A stretch of 64,000 bases of DNA, from NCBI RefSeq assembly GCF_018320785.1, contig NC_054877.1, positions 41,314,151-41,378,150 of the forward strand. The letters run 5' to 3'. Below are positions 10,681-22,548 of this stretch, piece after piece (within the stretch, counting starts at the first letter, position 1; the number at the start of each line of letters is the position of its first letter). A program made the position numbers and the translations under genes. Under the pieces are notes generated by a model. The model had not been told where the DNA came from. It did not search any database and saw only the letters and a program-made list of their open reading frames with translations. The stretch comes from Cheilinus undulatus. Taxonomy: Eukaryota; Chordata; Actinopteri; Labriformes; Labridae.

Positions 10681-12220
10681 TGCCCATTCTTACTGAGTGT
10701 TTGCAAGGCTACAAGTAAAAGGATATTTCTAAATAAAGAAATCATTTGGATCATTGGCCAGAAAATCAAAGTATGTCATCCCTAAAATCAAAATGTCAAA
10801 CATTATACAAAATAAGCACAAATCAGCAGAGAAGGAGGCACAGAGATCTGCCATTGGATCCTGTGTGTGCCTGTCAGATAAAATACTGCACTTCTCCGTC
10901 CAGTGATCTAGAAAGGGGGTTCACAGATTAGCATCCAAAATGTCAACATGTACATAAATATAAAGTTATCTTTTCATTTTCCTGACATTAAAGTGAGGGG
11001 AAATTGTAGCAGAGCAGAAAAGAAGGTTCAATTTTTGGGCTTTGCATGATAACCAGAAGGTGCAGAGGGAAACATCGGCACGTTTTTAAGGTTTTGATTG
11101 TATTTTCTGATAAAAATGGCACTGATGTGACTCGGTACTGAAGATGTTCACAGGTCTTGCGATGATGAAAAGCGTTGGGGATTATTTGAATCCTGTAAAT
11201 CACAGCTAAAAGTCAACGTGTAAAGCCAAGGTCTATGAAACTATCAGTGTGGAATAGAGAACATAGACGATATGTTACCGCATTGCCAAGTGCTACCACT
11301 TAATACCATTAATCTTGGTGCCCCCCCATCTCTCTCTCTTCATCTCAGCGTTGGAGTGCTCAGCGTCCTCTAAAAGTATGGATCTTGACCGCAGCCATTT
11401 TCTGCGGAAGAGGGAAAGGCTAAAGAGAAAGCGCTGACCCCTCTTCGCCGCAATTTTCCCCTCATCAACTTGTGAGACTTCATTAACTTCCATCGGGTAA
11501 TTTCTTCTTTCAGTGCGTTTCAGAGAGGAGGGGGTGTTATGACGTTTTATTCCCACCCATCTATTCTCTCCTATTCTTTCTCTTCAGTCCTCATTCAATG
11601 CTTCGATCTTCCTCACCTTAGAGAATAATGCTTTTCTTCTCCCTAATACCAGAAACATTACAGAAAAGGATATCAGGAATTACTGTTGCTGTGCCCTGAC
11701 TAAACACAGCGTATTTGCAGAAATAAACCAGAACAACACTGAATTTTTCATATTTTAAATTCTTGCAAACATGCAGAGAAACACCTTCTGAAGGTTACAT
11801 TTCACATCCTTTATCCCTCAGGAGCTCAGAATAAAATACCTGCTGTTGAACCTGATTGTTGTCAGCTTGATGCTCAGATGAGGCCTCAGTGAAATGTTGC
11901 CGGTGGGAACTGTGAGTCAATGCTGCCCTCTTCAGGACAATCGGTGTATAACGCGCAATGACAACATTTTATTCTTGTTTCCTCCACATTTCTCTTCTGG
12001 ATCATGGTTCATTGTTATCTATAGATGTTTCTTTTTACCAAACTTCCTTAAAGAAAACATGTTATATGATAGCTGATTTGATTCTGAAGCATTTAGCAGA
12101 GTGCTGTTGGTATTTTCTTAATTACCTATTTATCTTTAAGAGAATAAAAATAGAAATTGTTTTATTTGTCAGCAGTAAAAGTCTGCTATTTTTTCTCCTA
12201 AAAGTCCACCATTGATCCTA
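10681..12220. other. Gene-poor stretch
   Basis: No gene identified. 11320-11580 is unusually pyrimidine-rich and GC-richer than its surroundings, without splice-supported coding potential. The rest is AT-rich with no clear repeat ends. Confidence 0.4.
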
Positions 12221-12228
12221 ACCTATAG

Positions 12229-12571
12229 CAGTGGTTGCCAACCTTTTTTTTTCTATTTTTGCCTTAAAAACATGATTGTGACATTCTTTTTAATATATTT
12301 GCCTTTTAAAGCATTATTTTAACATCTGATTTTGTGTTTTGACCTTTTGAACTAATGAATTTGACTTTCTTATCTCAGATTATGAGCCTTTTAACTAACC
12401 ATTATGACTTTTTAAAGCTCAAAATGCTTTTCCCTCAGTGCTAGTTTTGTCCCCCATAATTTATTACTGGTGAAAATGAGGTTAACAGGTTAAATGTGGA
12501 CCCTGTTAGGCTCTCAGGTTAGACCTTAATTCAGAATCTGGCCCCTTCTGTGATTGAGTTTGACACCCCTG
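12229..12571. mobile_element. hAT MITE with exact 8-bp TSD
   Basis: Termini CAGTGGTTGCCAACC and (inverted) CAGGGGTGTCAAACTC are typical hAT ends. It is flanked by perfect 8-bp repeats ACCTATAG at 12221-12228 and 12572-12579. 343 bp, non-coding. Confidence 0.9.
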
Positions 12572-12619
12572 ACCTATAGAAACAAAACTATAAATCCTGC
12601 CTCAAAATGCACTTTAATG

Positions 12620-12910
12620 CAGGGGTTCCCAAACTTTTTAGCTATAACCCCCAAAATAACAGCATCAGAGACCAGGGACAGGGAGTGGAGTTTTTGCACA
12701 CATTACTTCAATTTTAGCACAAATCTCATTTAAAATGACAGTATTCTTTCAAGTTGAACTAATTTAAAGAGTGTTTTTTACAATAATGGATAAGATAAAG
12801 CACTTTTAATCATTTTAAATTTCTCTTTGTTTTTGGAAAGAATCCTGGGTCCCATGCTTCAGAGCTGCATGGCCCCTTGGGGGTCCCAGCCCCTACTTTT
12901 GGAACCACTG
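12620..12910. mobile_element. hAT MITE with 8-bp TSD
   Basis: Termini CAGGGGTTCCCAAAC and (inverted) CAGTGGTTCCAAAAG. Flanked by CTTTAATG (12612-12619) and CTATAATG (12911-12918), an 8-bp duplication with one mismatch. 291 bp, non-coding. Confidence 0.88.
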
Positions 12911-13239
12911 CTATAATGCATAGGCAGCGCCTCAACATATCCTCCTGAGACCTATGCTTTTATTTTGAATGCATTTTTAGCTCCTTCCACTTATCTGGGA
13001 TAAGCAGGAACTAAGTTCAAAAGCTCAGGTTGGTCTTTGAACAGGATTTCTTTTTTTTTTCTTGAGAAGAATGTCTGCAAATCCACTACATGTCCTGTTT
13101 CTGCAGAAAAATACAGCACTGGATCGATTTAAGAGCGTGTGTTTTGGCTGTATGTTGAAGAGTTGTCTGTTGTTGGGGGTCTTCAGTCAGTCAGAAAAGG
13201 TGTTGGTCATTGAGAGAGGGATAGTGGAGTCGTTTAGAT

Positions 13240-13330
13240 CAGAGGTTCTCGAACTTTTCAGCCCATGACCCCCAAAATAAAGGTGCTTGAGACTGGGGAC
13301 CCCAACTGTACCTGAATGTGGTCGAAGAAT
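13240..13330 (+). mobile_element. hAT MITE left end, same family as 12620-12910
   Basis: CAGAGGTTCTCGAACTTTT followed by GACCCCCAAAATAA and GAGACTGGGGACC matches the first 70 bp of the 12620 element. The right end was not found, so it is truncated or strongly diverged. Confidence 0.6.
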
Positions 13331-13649
13331 AGTTGAACACAGCCATGCAAATTCAAGAATGGTCATGTCCAGGCTTACATTTTTCTTAAACATTACCTTG
13401 ATTTCAGCATAATTTTCACTAAATAACCAGGTTTTTATTTTACATTAAACTACTTTTATGCAGATATTTTATCATAAATGGATAAAATATAGGATTTAAA
13501 ATAGATGATGCACCACAAGGACTTATTAAGGCAAAGCATCAACAATATTATTCACTGAATCCCTCTGAAATTTTCCTTTCTAAAGTCCATACAAAAATGT
13601 GTGAATTCACAGGCCTTTGTTGGAACAGGCATCAACATAGGACAGGCCT

Positions 13650-13937
13650 TTAATTATTTCTTAGAGTCAAAATTTTGCACAAGTGATGGAAAAATGTTTG
13701 TTTCATAATTTGAACGTTTTCATCTCTAAAGGCAGCACAAACAGTAAAGTCGTCACTCAGGTTTAAATAAGTAAACACCTCCTGCACATGCTCAGACGTA
13801 CACATCTGTAAACTCAATTCCTTAACAGATTTCTCAATGCAAGATTTACCTTCAGTTCTGTTGTATTCCCTAAATAAAGTAAGAGATTTTAATACTTCAG
13901 TTCTGTTTCTTAAATCATCAATCAAAAGAATACTCAC
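13650..13937 (-). other. Unrecognised minus-strand open frame of about 95 codons
   Basis: An open frame with no ATG start, read on the minus strand, contains SVKELSLQMCTSEHVQEVFT and LSDDFTVCAAFRDENVQIMK. The composition is protein-like rather than simple repeat, and no transposase or reverse transcriptase motif is visible. It lies just downstream of the 14056-14417 frame on the same strand, but a stop and a poly(A) signal separate them. It could be a second relic of the same lost gene; function unknown. Confidence 0.2.
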
Positions 13938-14055
13938 TTATTTGAGGAATTTTCTAAAATCATAGAAAATAAATAAGACGAAAAAGAAAGAAAGTAAATG
14001 TGGTTTATTTCAAAGTAAACAGGGTAACAAGTGAGGACTGAAATACCACATCGTA

Positions 14056-14417
14056 TCAGCTGTTCTCATGTTCACTCCAGTAAGCGATGTTCATCTGTCC
14101 GTGCCGATATGTAAACTTTTCTCTTTCTCTCTTTCCTCCGAGCAGCTCAACATGATACATGAAGTGCCCGGGCCAGGCCTGGGCAGAGACAAATGCCAGC
14201 CACTCGCTCTCCCAAATGTCAAATCTGACATGTCGCAGACATTCAATAACCGTCCTGCTGGAGCCCCTCAGAGCCACGCTCTTCAAACAGTCATGATGTC
14301 TCATGACGAGAGCAAACTTTATCTGCCCCTGGGTATCAGATTTAATCACAGATGACTTGTCTGGATGTCTTAATTTCAACAAATCCTTTGATTTTTTAGG
14401 TTTGTTAGCTAAACAAA
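14056..14417 (-). CDS. Unrecognised minus-strand ORF resembling a 3' terminal exon
   Basis: The minus strand is open from a possible splice acceptor (TTTGTTTAG, ending about 14418) to a stop at 14058-14056, about 120 codons. There is no in-frame ATG near its beginning, so it would be an internal-start fragment or terminal exon. A poly(A) signal AATAAA lies at 14009-14004, about 47 bp past the stop, which supports a real transcript end. The product contains SVALRGSSRTVIECLRHVRF and AWPGHFMYHVELLGGKRE. I do not recognise the family; the segment MYHVELLGGKREREKFTYR has a weak look of the strand pattern in SIAH/TRAF-type domains, which is only an impression. No upstream exons were found; the upstream DNA is SINE and Tc1 sequence. 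It may be a gene fragment, a pseudogene or a chance ORF. Confidence 0.35.
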
Positions 14418-14559
14418 CTGAGTTGGTTTGGTCAAATGCAACTTTCCCATAAAATATGATAAAATGAGTTACTTGTATGTTCCCTTTGTTAATGTACAAT
14501 CAAAGCAGGGCTCACCAACCGTTTCATTTCACATCTCTTTGTTAAAGCAGTTCCTCGCA

Positions 14560-14715
14560 CTGCCTTTACTCAGTTAGGACAAAGAAGACAGAAAACTAAC
14601 TGGGAAAGATCAAGTGGGGAATAACATGCAGGAAAGGAGCCTCCGGCTGGATTTGAGTCCAGGCAGCCTCTGTACATGGAGCACATTACCACAACAACTA
14701 AGTTATCAGCATCCC
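14560..14715 (-). mobile_element. Degenerate tRNA-derived SINE
   Basis: It shares the AACATGCAGGAAA tail motif with the 10252 SINE, followed by a box-B-like GGACTCAAATCCAGCC on the minus strand. Box A is decayed. Confidence 0.6.
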
Positions 14716-14847
14716 AGCACTGCACTTTTTAACATAAGAAACATTTACTTTATGATGAAAATATTTTAAATGTGCTGCACTGACTAGGCATGAAAGCTGT
14801 CAAGATCTGCTTGTCAAAAAAATCCTATTCATGAAGCATTTTTTATG

Positions 14848-16160
14848 GCAAATAAACTTAGCCCCAAAAAGAGAGGACGTTTGTTTGGTAGATTATTTCT
14901 TTGTTGTAACAATGCTTCTTGTCAACAAATCTTATACCTTTAGAAAGCCTGTTTATTTCCCTTTTAAATGGTGCCACGTTTGTAAGGAACATGCATTAAT
15001 GGGATGAGTAGCAGAGCTGAGTTTGTGGGTTGCACCCATAAATAATTTGCCAAATCTTCTCAGCCAATGCCAAACAGCTTATTTTGCTGTTGACTCTTAT
15101 TTTGAGCTTCTGGTTCCCCCAGCTGCTGACAAGCAGGTGCCTGACTCACTGTCAGGCCCGTTTGGGCTGATGTCGGTAACATGTGCTCTGGAACCTGAAC
15201 ATGTGGAGGAACTTTATGTTCAGAGATGAGTCCAGATTCTGCCTAAGGCAGTTAGACCATAGGGTTTAAGTGTGGAGAAGATGCGGAGAACGCTATGCTG
15301 ATAGTTGCACTGATAGAGTACCTTTTTTTGTTTTTTTGAGTCGCCATCTTGGATTCTCTCTTTTATGCCCATCTTGTATCATTCATTAGTCTCTTGTGCA
15401 ACAGTGCCACCTAGCGGTATAAAGTAGAAACCATATGAAACTGAACACAACACACTGTGATGGCGTGGGGCATTATCTCCTTCGCTGGAATAACAAGGCT
15501 TGTCCTCATTGGAGGCAATCTCAATGCAAAGCAACATCCAGATGAGATTCTGCAACCAGTGGCAATCTCATATCGCCACAGTCTGGGACCCATGATCCTT
15601 CCAAATGTGGCACCATTTAAAGGGGACATATTTTACCCTAATAAGACAAGTTTATATTGGTGTCAGAGATCCCCAAAACATGCCTGTGAAGTCTGTTGCT
15701 TAAAAAAACCCTCCATTATTGGATTCTTGTATGTGTAAAAATCCTCCGTTTCAGCCCAGCTCAGAATGAACTTTTCATGTTACTGAGCTGTCTGACTCCA
15801 ACCCTCTCAGGGAATGGATGTGGCTCTCCTGATCCTCCTCTCAGGAGAGGAGGGTGGAACTTTCTTCCGAGCAGGGGGGCCAGCAGAACCTGGGGGCAGG
15901 GCTAACTCCTCACATGACATCATGAGGGGAAATTCTGAGAACGGCTGGTTTCAGCAGACATTTTCTGAAAGGTGAATGGATTTTTCTGGTACTTGAGGGG
16001 ATTGTTGACTGGCCAGGGGCAAATTTTTGCATAATATATCCCCTTTAAAAGGGAAATAAACAGGTTTTTCAGTGGTATAAGGTTTATTGCCAAGAAGCAT
16101 TGTTACAACAAAGAAATAATCTACCAAATGCAAATTTTCTTTTTGTGCCAAGTTTACTAA
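14848..16160 (+). mobile_element. Tc1-like element with long inverted ends, interrupted by a TTAA MITE
   Basis: About 110 bp at 14850-14970 and 16047-16155 are inverted copies (TTGGTAGATTATTTCTTTGT is shared). Between them are transposase remnants on the plus strand: DESRFCLRQ near 15221, VWRRCGERYADS near 15270, and MAWGIISFAGITRLVLIGGN at about 15460, followed by DEILQPVA. A 430-bp MITE (15619-16048) abuts the 3' inverted end. Inactive. Confidence 0.75.
15617..16048 (+). mobile_element. TTAA-flanked MITE, family copy A
   Basis: TTAA then AGGGGACATATTTTACCC at the left, and ATATATCCCCT then TTAA at the right. It shares ACAAGTTTATATTGGTGTCA and AAACATGCCTGTGAAGT with copies at 24477, 34322 and 36924. 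Confidence 0.8.
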
Positions 16161-16195
16161 GTCAGATATACCAACTAACAATTTGATCATTTGTA

Positions 16196-16345
16196 CAGGC
16201 TTCTCTCTCGAACTCACAGCGCAAGCATGTGAAAGACTGCAATGACGTATCCACATTTAAATCACTGCTCAAGACTCATCTGCTGAAGCAAGCTTTTTCT
16301 GTTGTTTTGATGCAATGTTGTTCTTGTATGCAAGTGTATTATCAG
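16196..16345 (+). mobile_element. LINE C-terminal fragment
   Basis: Plus-strand translation contains STFKSLLKTHLLKQAFSV, the common C-terminal motif of L2/Rex1-type LINE ORF2 proteins. Confidence 0.6.
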
Positions 16346-16564
16346 TTCTCTACTAATAATTATTCAAAAATTGATTCATGAAAAACCAGCCACAATATTT
16401 CTTAGTCATCAAAATAAATTAGCACCTATTAGCACCATGTGGTTATTTCAATCTATCCAAATGTTTGAAAAATAAAGGAATGAATCTAAATCTGTACTTC
16501 TATGAATGATTTACTCTAAATGTTGTCGCTATCTTTTTATTCAAAATAAATAACAGCAGACATG

Positions 16565-17835
16565 TTCAATGAGCATTCTGGTTTATTGAAGGCACATCAG
16601 TTAGAAAGAACACAATAGCTGTGTTATACATTTACATTCATTGTCATAACCTTCTTCCTTGAACTAAATCAGTTATGTTTAACATATAACAGCTGAATCT
16701 TCTACAATTTCTGGACCAAAAGAAAAAATAAAAAGGCGTTTACTGAATAAGGCAACTATTTTTAGACCTTTTGTTTTAAAAGAACACCATATTATGGAAT
16801 TAGTCAATTGCCTTCATTTGAGTCCCCTCGTGATCTAACTTTAATAACATATTGTGAGATTAAAACCATTAATACATCGTCTAATTCAATAAATAGAAGA
16901 TAGAGGTTATATTTTATTCCAATACCCATCCCAAGATTTAGAATCACTACTACTAATCTACAATTCATCACATTTTCACAGCAATATTAAATACCATTTA
17001 ATGAATCCTAAAGGATTTATACTCCAGTGTATAGTTATAGGTTGTATCATTATTTGTACACAGGCAGGGTCAGGCTTTTGTGACACACTTTAAAAGTGTG
17101 TTTCATAGAGCTGCTCTTCAGACCGGAGTAAAATGCAGTACACATTCACATCTGAGGAAACTTCCCATTCATTACATAAGCATTGCAGCCATTTTTCTCA
17201 CAACAAACCCTGGAGGGCGCTGCAATGCTGTAATCTAGAGGATACTGTCAGAGTTTCAAGTTTGCACATTACATAAAAAAATGAAAATCTAACAATTTAT
17301 ACCTCCACCTCCTGGCTGATCAGCAAATCACAATGAAAAGTGAAATTTGGAGGAACATCAGGCCCTATTCTGGCTATAATAATACAACAGTTGGTGTTTG
17401 CATTCAGCTATTCCCTAAAGGTTATGCCAGCTAGGAATTGGTTAAATGTTAATGTTTCTTGTCTAAGGGTGGCTAATAGGTAACTAAATATGTAACTGTA
17501 CTTTGAGATATGACTCAGTGTTCCTCAGTTTTCTCCCTTTCCTGGTTTCTGATCAATGGAAAACGAGTCAAATATAAACTGTAACATTGCAGGACAATAT
17601 AACAGCATTTGAGCTTCCTTCAGCCTGAGGTGGAGGAAATGGCTGTAAATGCTGTGAAATATTCATACCAGGACAGAAAAACACAGATTTTTAACCATCT
17701 CAACTCAATCTCTGCCTCATTTTTCTAACTGACCACTGAGAAAAATCTGGTAAATTTTCCTCAGGTTTTCAAAATCCAACGGTTGTGACTGCTTTATAGA
17801 GGATCAACAAACTGTACTGATTTCCTCTCCAAGTT
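16565..17835 (-). other. tmem53: Probable tmem53 3' UTR with poly(A) signal
   Basis: About 1.27 kb follows the tmem53 stop codon on the minus strand and shows no clear transposon homology. The first good minus-strand AATAAA is at 16587-16582 (TTTATT on the plus strand), so the 3' end is placed just left of it. The UTR extent is inference; no transcript evidence is available. Confidence 0.5.
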
Positions 17836-20800
17836 TCATTGAGTCTGAATCCTCTGTCTACTTTTTATCTCAGTCCCATCCAAGTTCTTGACACAAGCTA
17901 CCAGAAAATCACGGCACTTCAGGGAATACTGCTCAGGAAAATCCCGGAAATGGCCAACGTGGGGACTGGAGAAAAAGTCAAAAATGTCCACAGGGATGCC
18001 TTTCTGCTTCAGGGTGTCCACAAAAACCTCGATGTCTCTGTGTCTGATCACTTGGTCGGCTCTGGAATACAGAAAGAAATGAGGCCAGGCAGGCGGCCTC
18101 TCCTGGACTGCATCGTAGTGGTTCTTGTGGACGTACTTGGTCAAAGGGTACAGAACGATTCTCAAGAGGAAAACAGTCACAGCAAAAAGAGCTAAGAGGA
18201 CATACCTTAAAACGGGACTTATTTTGGGCCCCAGAGTGGCCCTCAGTGCACGCAGGGCCCCACGCACATTCCCACTACCAGGGGCACTGTCCACCACAGC
18301 CCCAATCACACGCAGTGAGCTGAACTGTTTGTCATTGTGCAATAACTCGACAATGTAACGGTACAACATGAAGCCACCGTTACTAAATATGTGAAAGAAA
18401 ATAGGACTGTTCTCCACCTCGTAGTCATACAGGATCTCCAGCAGCTTCAGAGCCGTACTGCTCAGCTCCTTGTAGCCAAACGACTCTGAGATGAAGACCG
18501 TCTTCAAGGGAGCGGTGTAGCGAATGGTCACACATCCCTATGGATAAACAAAACAAAGGAATTATGTTTTGATTTCCTTGTTACCTCTATGAAAGCTACC
18601 TGCTAAACTGCCAACAAAATGTTGTCTGGAATTGAGCCAAATCTTTTTACAACTACACATAGTGTGGCATTCCACAAGGCTTCATACTAAGGCCTCTTTC
18701 ATTTTTTTTAGTTCATGTATTTATCATCAAAAAAAATCATTCTTTGTTGTACAAGATAAAATATACAAATACAATAATAATTATAGATGAACACAGGTTC
18801 ATTGTCTGTATGTACAGTGCTGCAGTAAGAGGCGTTTCTGGTTCAAATGCAACAAATGATGTTTTAATTTAAAGAGTGCTTATGTGATCTTGAAACCTAA
18901 ACGCTATGACGATTATGACTTCAAACTTCGCCTACTGGAGTTAGTGAATTTCTGATGAGGCATAGTAAATCTGGCTCAACTTGAAACTCATATATTCTAT
19001 AGAAACATTACACAGAGACTAATACATTTTGAGTGTTTAATTCTTTAATTTTGATGATTATGGCTTCCAGCTAATAAAAACATAAAAGTTCAGTATCTCA
19101 GAAAATTAGAATATTGAGAAAAAGTCAAATACTGGAGACTCATGGTGTCAGACTCTAATCAGCTGATTAATTCAAAGCACCAGCAAAGGTTTCCTGAGCC
19201 TTTAAATGGTCTCTTAGTCTGGATCAGTAGGCTACACAATCACAGGGAAGACTGCTGACATGACACATGTCCAAAAGACGATCATCGACACCCTCCACAA
19301 AGAGGGTAAGGCATAAAAAGGTCACTGCTAAAGAAGCTGGCTGTTTACAGAGTGCTGTATCCAAGCATATTCATAGAAAGTTAAATGAAGGAAAAAATGT
19401 GGTTAAAAAAAGGTGCACAAGCAACAGAGATAACCTCAGCCTTGAGAGGATTGTGAAATGAAGCCCATTCAAGAATTTGGGGAGCTTCACTAGGAGTGGA
19501 CTGCAGCTGGAGTCAGTGCTTCAAGAGCAACCACACACAGATGGATCCAGGACTACAACTGTCGCATTCCTTGTGTCAAGCCAGTCCTGAACCACAGACA
19601 ACATCAGAGGCATCCTACCTGAGCTATGGACAACAAGGACTGGACTGTTGCTCAGTGGTCCAAAGTCCTCTTTTCAGATTAAAGTAAATCTTGCATTTCA
19701 TCTGGAAATTAAGGTCTCAGAGTCTGGAAGAAGAGAGGAGATGCACAGAATCCAAGATGCCTGGGGTCCAGAGTAAAGTTTCCACAGCCTGTGTTTCCAC
19801 TGTGTTTTATCGGGTCCAAGATCAGCACAGCCATCTACCAGGAAGTTTCAGAGCACTTCATGCTTCCCTCTGCTGACCAGCTTTATGGAGATGCTGATTT
19901 CATTTTCCAGCAGGACTTGGCTCCTCCTACTTTTTCAATGACAATTCATTCCACTTGTTGCAGCTGTAATCTTCAAGTTGGACAAGTTTTTCTTTTTTGC
20001 CATATTACCTTCATGTCAAAAACCCTTAGGATGAAGCCAACTGGCATGAGCTGACTGTTTTCGACCACCAGATTTATCAACACCTGGACATTTGTAGACT
20101 GTGACTGACCAGAAACATACATTGCATATATCAAACATGGACACTTTTGTAATATGATTAGTCACAACACACAAATCGTGAGCATTGGTTGTCTGTCGCA
20201 AATTATTCTGCTGCAGAGTGTCAGCAAACACTCCACCATATTTTATCTATCTTTAGCCAGTGGATGTTGGATTTACTTATGACAGAGACTTTTTAAAAAG
20301 CTCCTGCAATCTTCTATATCGCCATTCATAGTGAAGAATGCATGATAAACAGGTGGAATTGCAAAGTAAAACCTATCGAATATGTTGCCAACATTAACAT
20401 GGTGTATCGATATATATGTATGTATGTTATGACAGCTGTGATGTTATGAATTTAAGTGTAAGTTAGTTACTTTAACAAACCTAACAGGCTTTTTTCATCT
20501 CACCTGTACAGATACATAGGCAAATGTCTGTTACTATTTAATTTTCATTCCTGTTTTTGGACAAAGAGGTGAATTTAATAATTAAACTGAACAGAAAAGC
20601 AACACTTCAATCAAATGATAAAACAGAGAGAAGAATGCATTGTGGGAGTAGAGTATATGGTGTGATTGTTACCTGCTCATTGTAGATGGAGCTGTATTTG
20701 GAGAGGTGTTTGTCTTTGCAGCCAGCCCAGCCCAGCAGAATCACAACTGGCTCCTTTGTCCCCTGCCAGTGTTTCTCTGAAAACAAACCAGACGACAGAG

Positions 20801-21005
20801 CAGCATGTTACCAGAGCTGTCACAGCAGGCTAAAGCTAAGCTAAGCTAAGCTAACGGCCGACAGGATCATATTCTAACGGCTGCCTGGTGTTAGCATGTG
20901 CGCTAGGCTAACTGAGGCATGGACATACAGTACAATGAAATGATGCTCACCCGACGTCCCTGCATCTGGAAACACGATATTGTAGTCTATTCCCTCGTCT
21001 GCCAT
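17836..21005 (-). CDS. tmem53: Transmembrane protein 53 (DUF829 alpha/beta-hydrolase-like), 3 coding exons
   Basis: Coding exons on the minus strand are 21005-20951, 20776-20673 and 18537-17836 (stop at 17838-17836). All junctions are GT-AG, phases match, and the product is 286 aa against about 277 aa in human TMEM53. Exon 1 starts MADEGIDYN. Exon 2 carries [15 protein letters not shown], the first strand and glycine turn of the DUF829 fold. Exon 3 has the nucleophile-elbow-like FSNGG (Ser about 105), a hydrophobic membrane segment at about residues 163-185, the SRADQV motif (Asp about 214) and SPHVGH (His about 246-249), so a Ser/Asp/His hydrolase-like triad can be seen. From the family: TMEM53 sits in the nuclear envelope and is linked to BMP/SMAD restriction in bone; whether it is an enzyme is not settled. 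Intron 2 (18538-20672) contains a Tc1 relic. The start codon is the only ATG in exon 1 that gives the conserved N terminus. Confidence in identity is high. Confidence 0.95.
18960..20055 (+). mobile_element. Tc1-like transposon relic in tmem53 intron 2
   Basis: On the plus strand, opposite to tmem53. The left end has GAAACTCATATATTCTATAG and ATTATGGCTTCCAGCTAATA. Transposase remnants follow, including a decayed SDESK-like region near 19675 and [14 protein letters not shown] near 19720. The C-terminal part is degraded after about 19930. Same family as 39043-41023. Confidence 0.8.
20827..20856. repeat. Short (GCTAA)n tandem repeat
   Basis: About four tandem AGCTA/GCTAA units in tmem53 intron 1, just upstream of exon 2. 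Confidence 0.7.
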
Positions 21006-21404
21006 TTTTGTTTTTTCGAGTATCAGCTGTTGTTATTTAAAGTCGGTGTTTTGTTCATTTGGCTGTTTTAAAAATAATGAAAGAGGAGCAACAAAGCGAT
21101 GAATTAAGTGACACCTGCAGTAATCTATGGACAGGTCGATGAATTGTCACTTAACCGCTGCTCTTCTCTTCTCTACCGGAGCATTTCTTCTTCTACGTTT
21201 TTTTAAACAGTGGACGGATTCCAGCTATATTCACAACAGCACCGCTCACTGTATGACAGCGGTATGACATTCAAAAGTTCAACAAAAAACTGGTACTTGT
21301 CTTCATTTCAATAGTTTGGGTGTTAAATTAAAACCTTATTTTTGTTTCACAATAATACATGCAGAGAAAATTTATATTTGATTACTTTTGAACATACAAC
21401 TTCA
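21006..21404 (-). promoter_or_regulatory. tmem53: tmem53 5' UTR / promoter region
   Basis: The 400 bp between the tmem53 start codon and the mariner relic starting near 21405 are unique-looking and must hold the transcription start. No TATA box at a convincing distance was seen. The start codon sits in a context resembling the minus-strand core AAAATGGC, which is YY1-like. Placement is by position only. Confidence 0.4.
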
Positions 21405-22135
21405 ATTCCAAAAAAGTTGGGGCGCTGTGTGAAAATATAAATAAAACACGCAATGATTTGCAAATCTCATAAACCCATATTTTATTCAAACATAACATAA
21501 ATAACATATCAGATGTTATAAATGGGAAATTTTACCATTTTATCAAAAATACTAACTCATTTTGAATTTGATGGCAGCAGCACATCTCAAAAAAGTAGGG
21601 ACAGGGCCATGTTTACCAATCTGTAGCACCCCCTCTTCTAATAGCAACAGTCTGTAAATGTAACGGAAGGGTGGAGACCAGTTTTGGACGTTTTTGGAGA
21701 GGAATGTTGTCCCACTCTTGTCTGATGTAAGTGCTGGACATTCCTGGGTCTTTTTTGGCCTTGTCTTTAGGGCCTTGAAAGAGACATTGTCTGGTTGGAA
21801 GCATATGTTGCTCTGAAACCTTGCGCACAGAGATTTCTCCAGATTCTCCAAAACTTTTTAGGATGTTATGAACTGTAGATTTTTGAATATTCGAAGTCTT
21901 TGCAATTTAACATTTAAGATTTTTTTTCAGAAATTGTTCTACAATTTTCAGATTCAGTGTTCTGCAAAGACTCTACCTCTTTAAAATGCTCCTTTAAGAC
22001 CCAGTCATGTCACTCACCCGTTGCTAATTAACCTGATAGTTTCAAAATGGTCCTCTGGCTGTTTGTATTGTACCACTTCTTTTCCCAACCTTTTGTTGCC
22101 CCATCTCTGTTTTTTTAGATGTTTCAAAGTTTCAA
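21405..22135 (-). mobile_element. Mariner/Tc1-like relic upstream of tmem53
   Basis: It begins CAATTCCAAAAAAGTTGGGG and shares the CTCATTTTGAATTTGATGGC block with elements at 30640 and 58345. The body includes AGAGGAATGTTGTCCCACTC, antisense to transposase coding sequence. Internally deleted and inactive. Confidence 0.75.
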
Positions 22136-22548
22136 ACATTCAAAGTGAGCTTACATTAAAATATAAGCTGGTGACAATGAGCCTGTAGCGCTCTCAGTGG
22201 AGTGCATACTAAAAATGATAGTGTACTGCTGCTGCAGAAATGTTCTTTTTCTTGTCTTGTGTTGTGTGTGTCTTGTGTGACCAAAAATGTTATAATTGCT
22301 TCTTATGGTTTTCATTACACCGTCACTGTTTTTGTGCACTGTACATTCTAGTGTTGTGTTAAACGTGGGAATGTAATGTGACAGTAGAACCAATGTCAGA
22401 AGCTTTACTATGCAAAAACACGTAACATTTTATGAGGGAGTAAGATATAGATTATTATTCTATCTGTCTATAAAAAATGGTATATTTTAGAGTATAAAAA
22501 GGTTGGAATACAACATGCAGACTCAAGGATCTTTGTTAAAGAGCATCT
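22136..22548. other. Gap between mariner relic and toe1 3' end
   Basis: AT-rich, with no exon or repeat boundary recognised. Confidence 0.4.

Noticed and set aside
14068-14355. Plus-strand open frame of 95 codons
   Set aside because: It is the antisense shadow of the better supported minus-strand frame at 14056-14417, which has a poly(A) signal.
18660-18740. Short reverse-transcriptase-like stretch in tmem53 intron 2
   Set aside because: A weak GVPQGS-like reading near 18662 is too short and decayed to delimit as an element.
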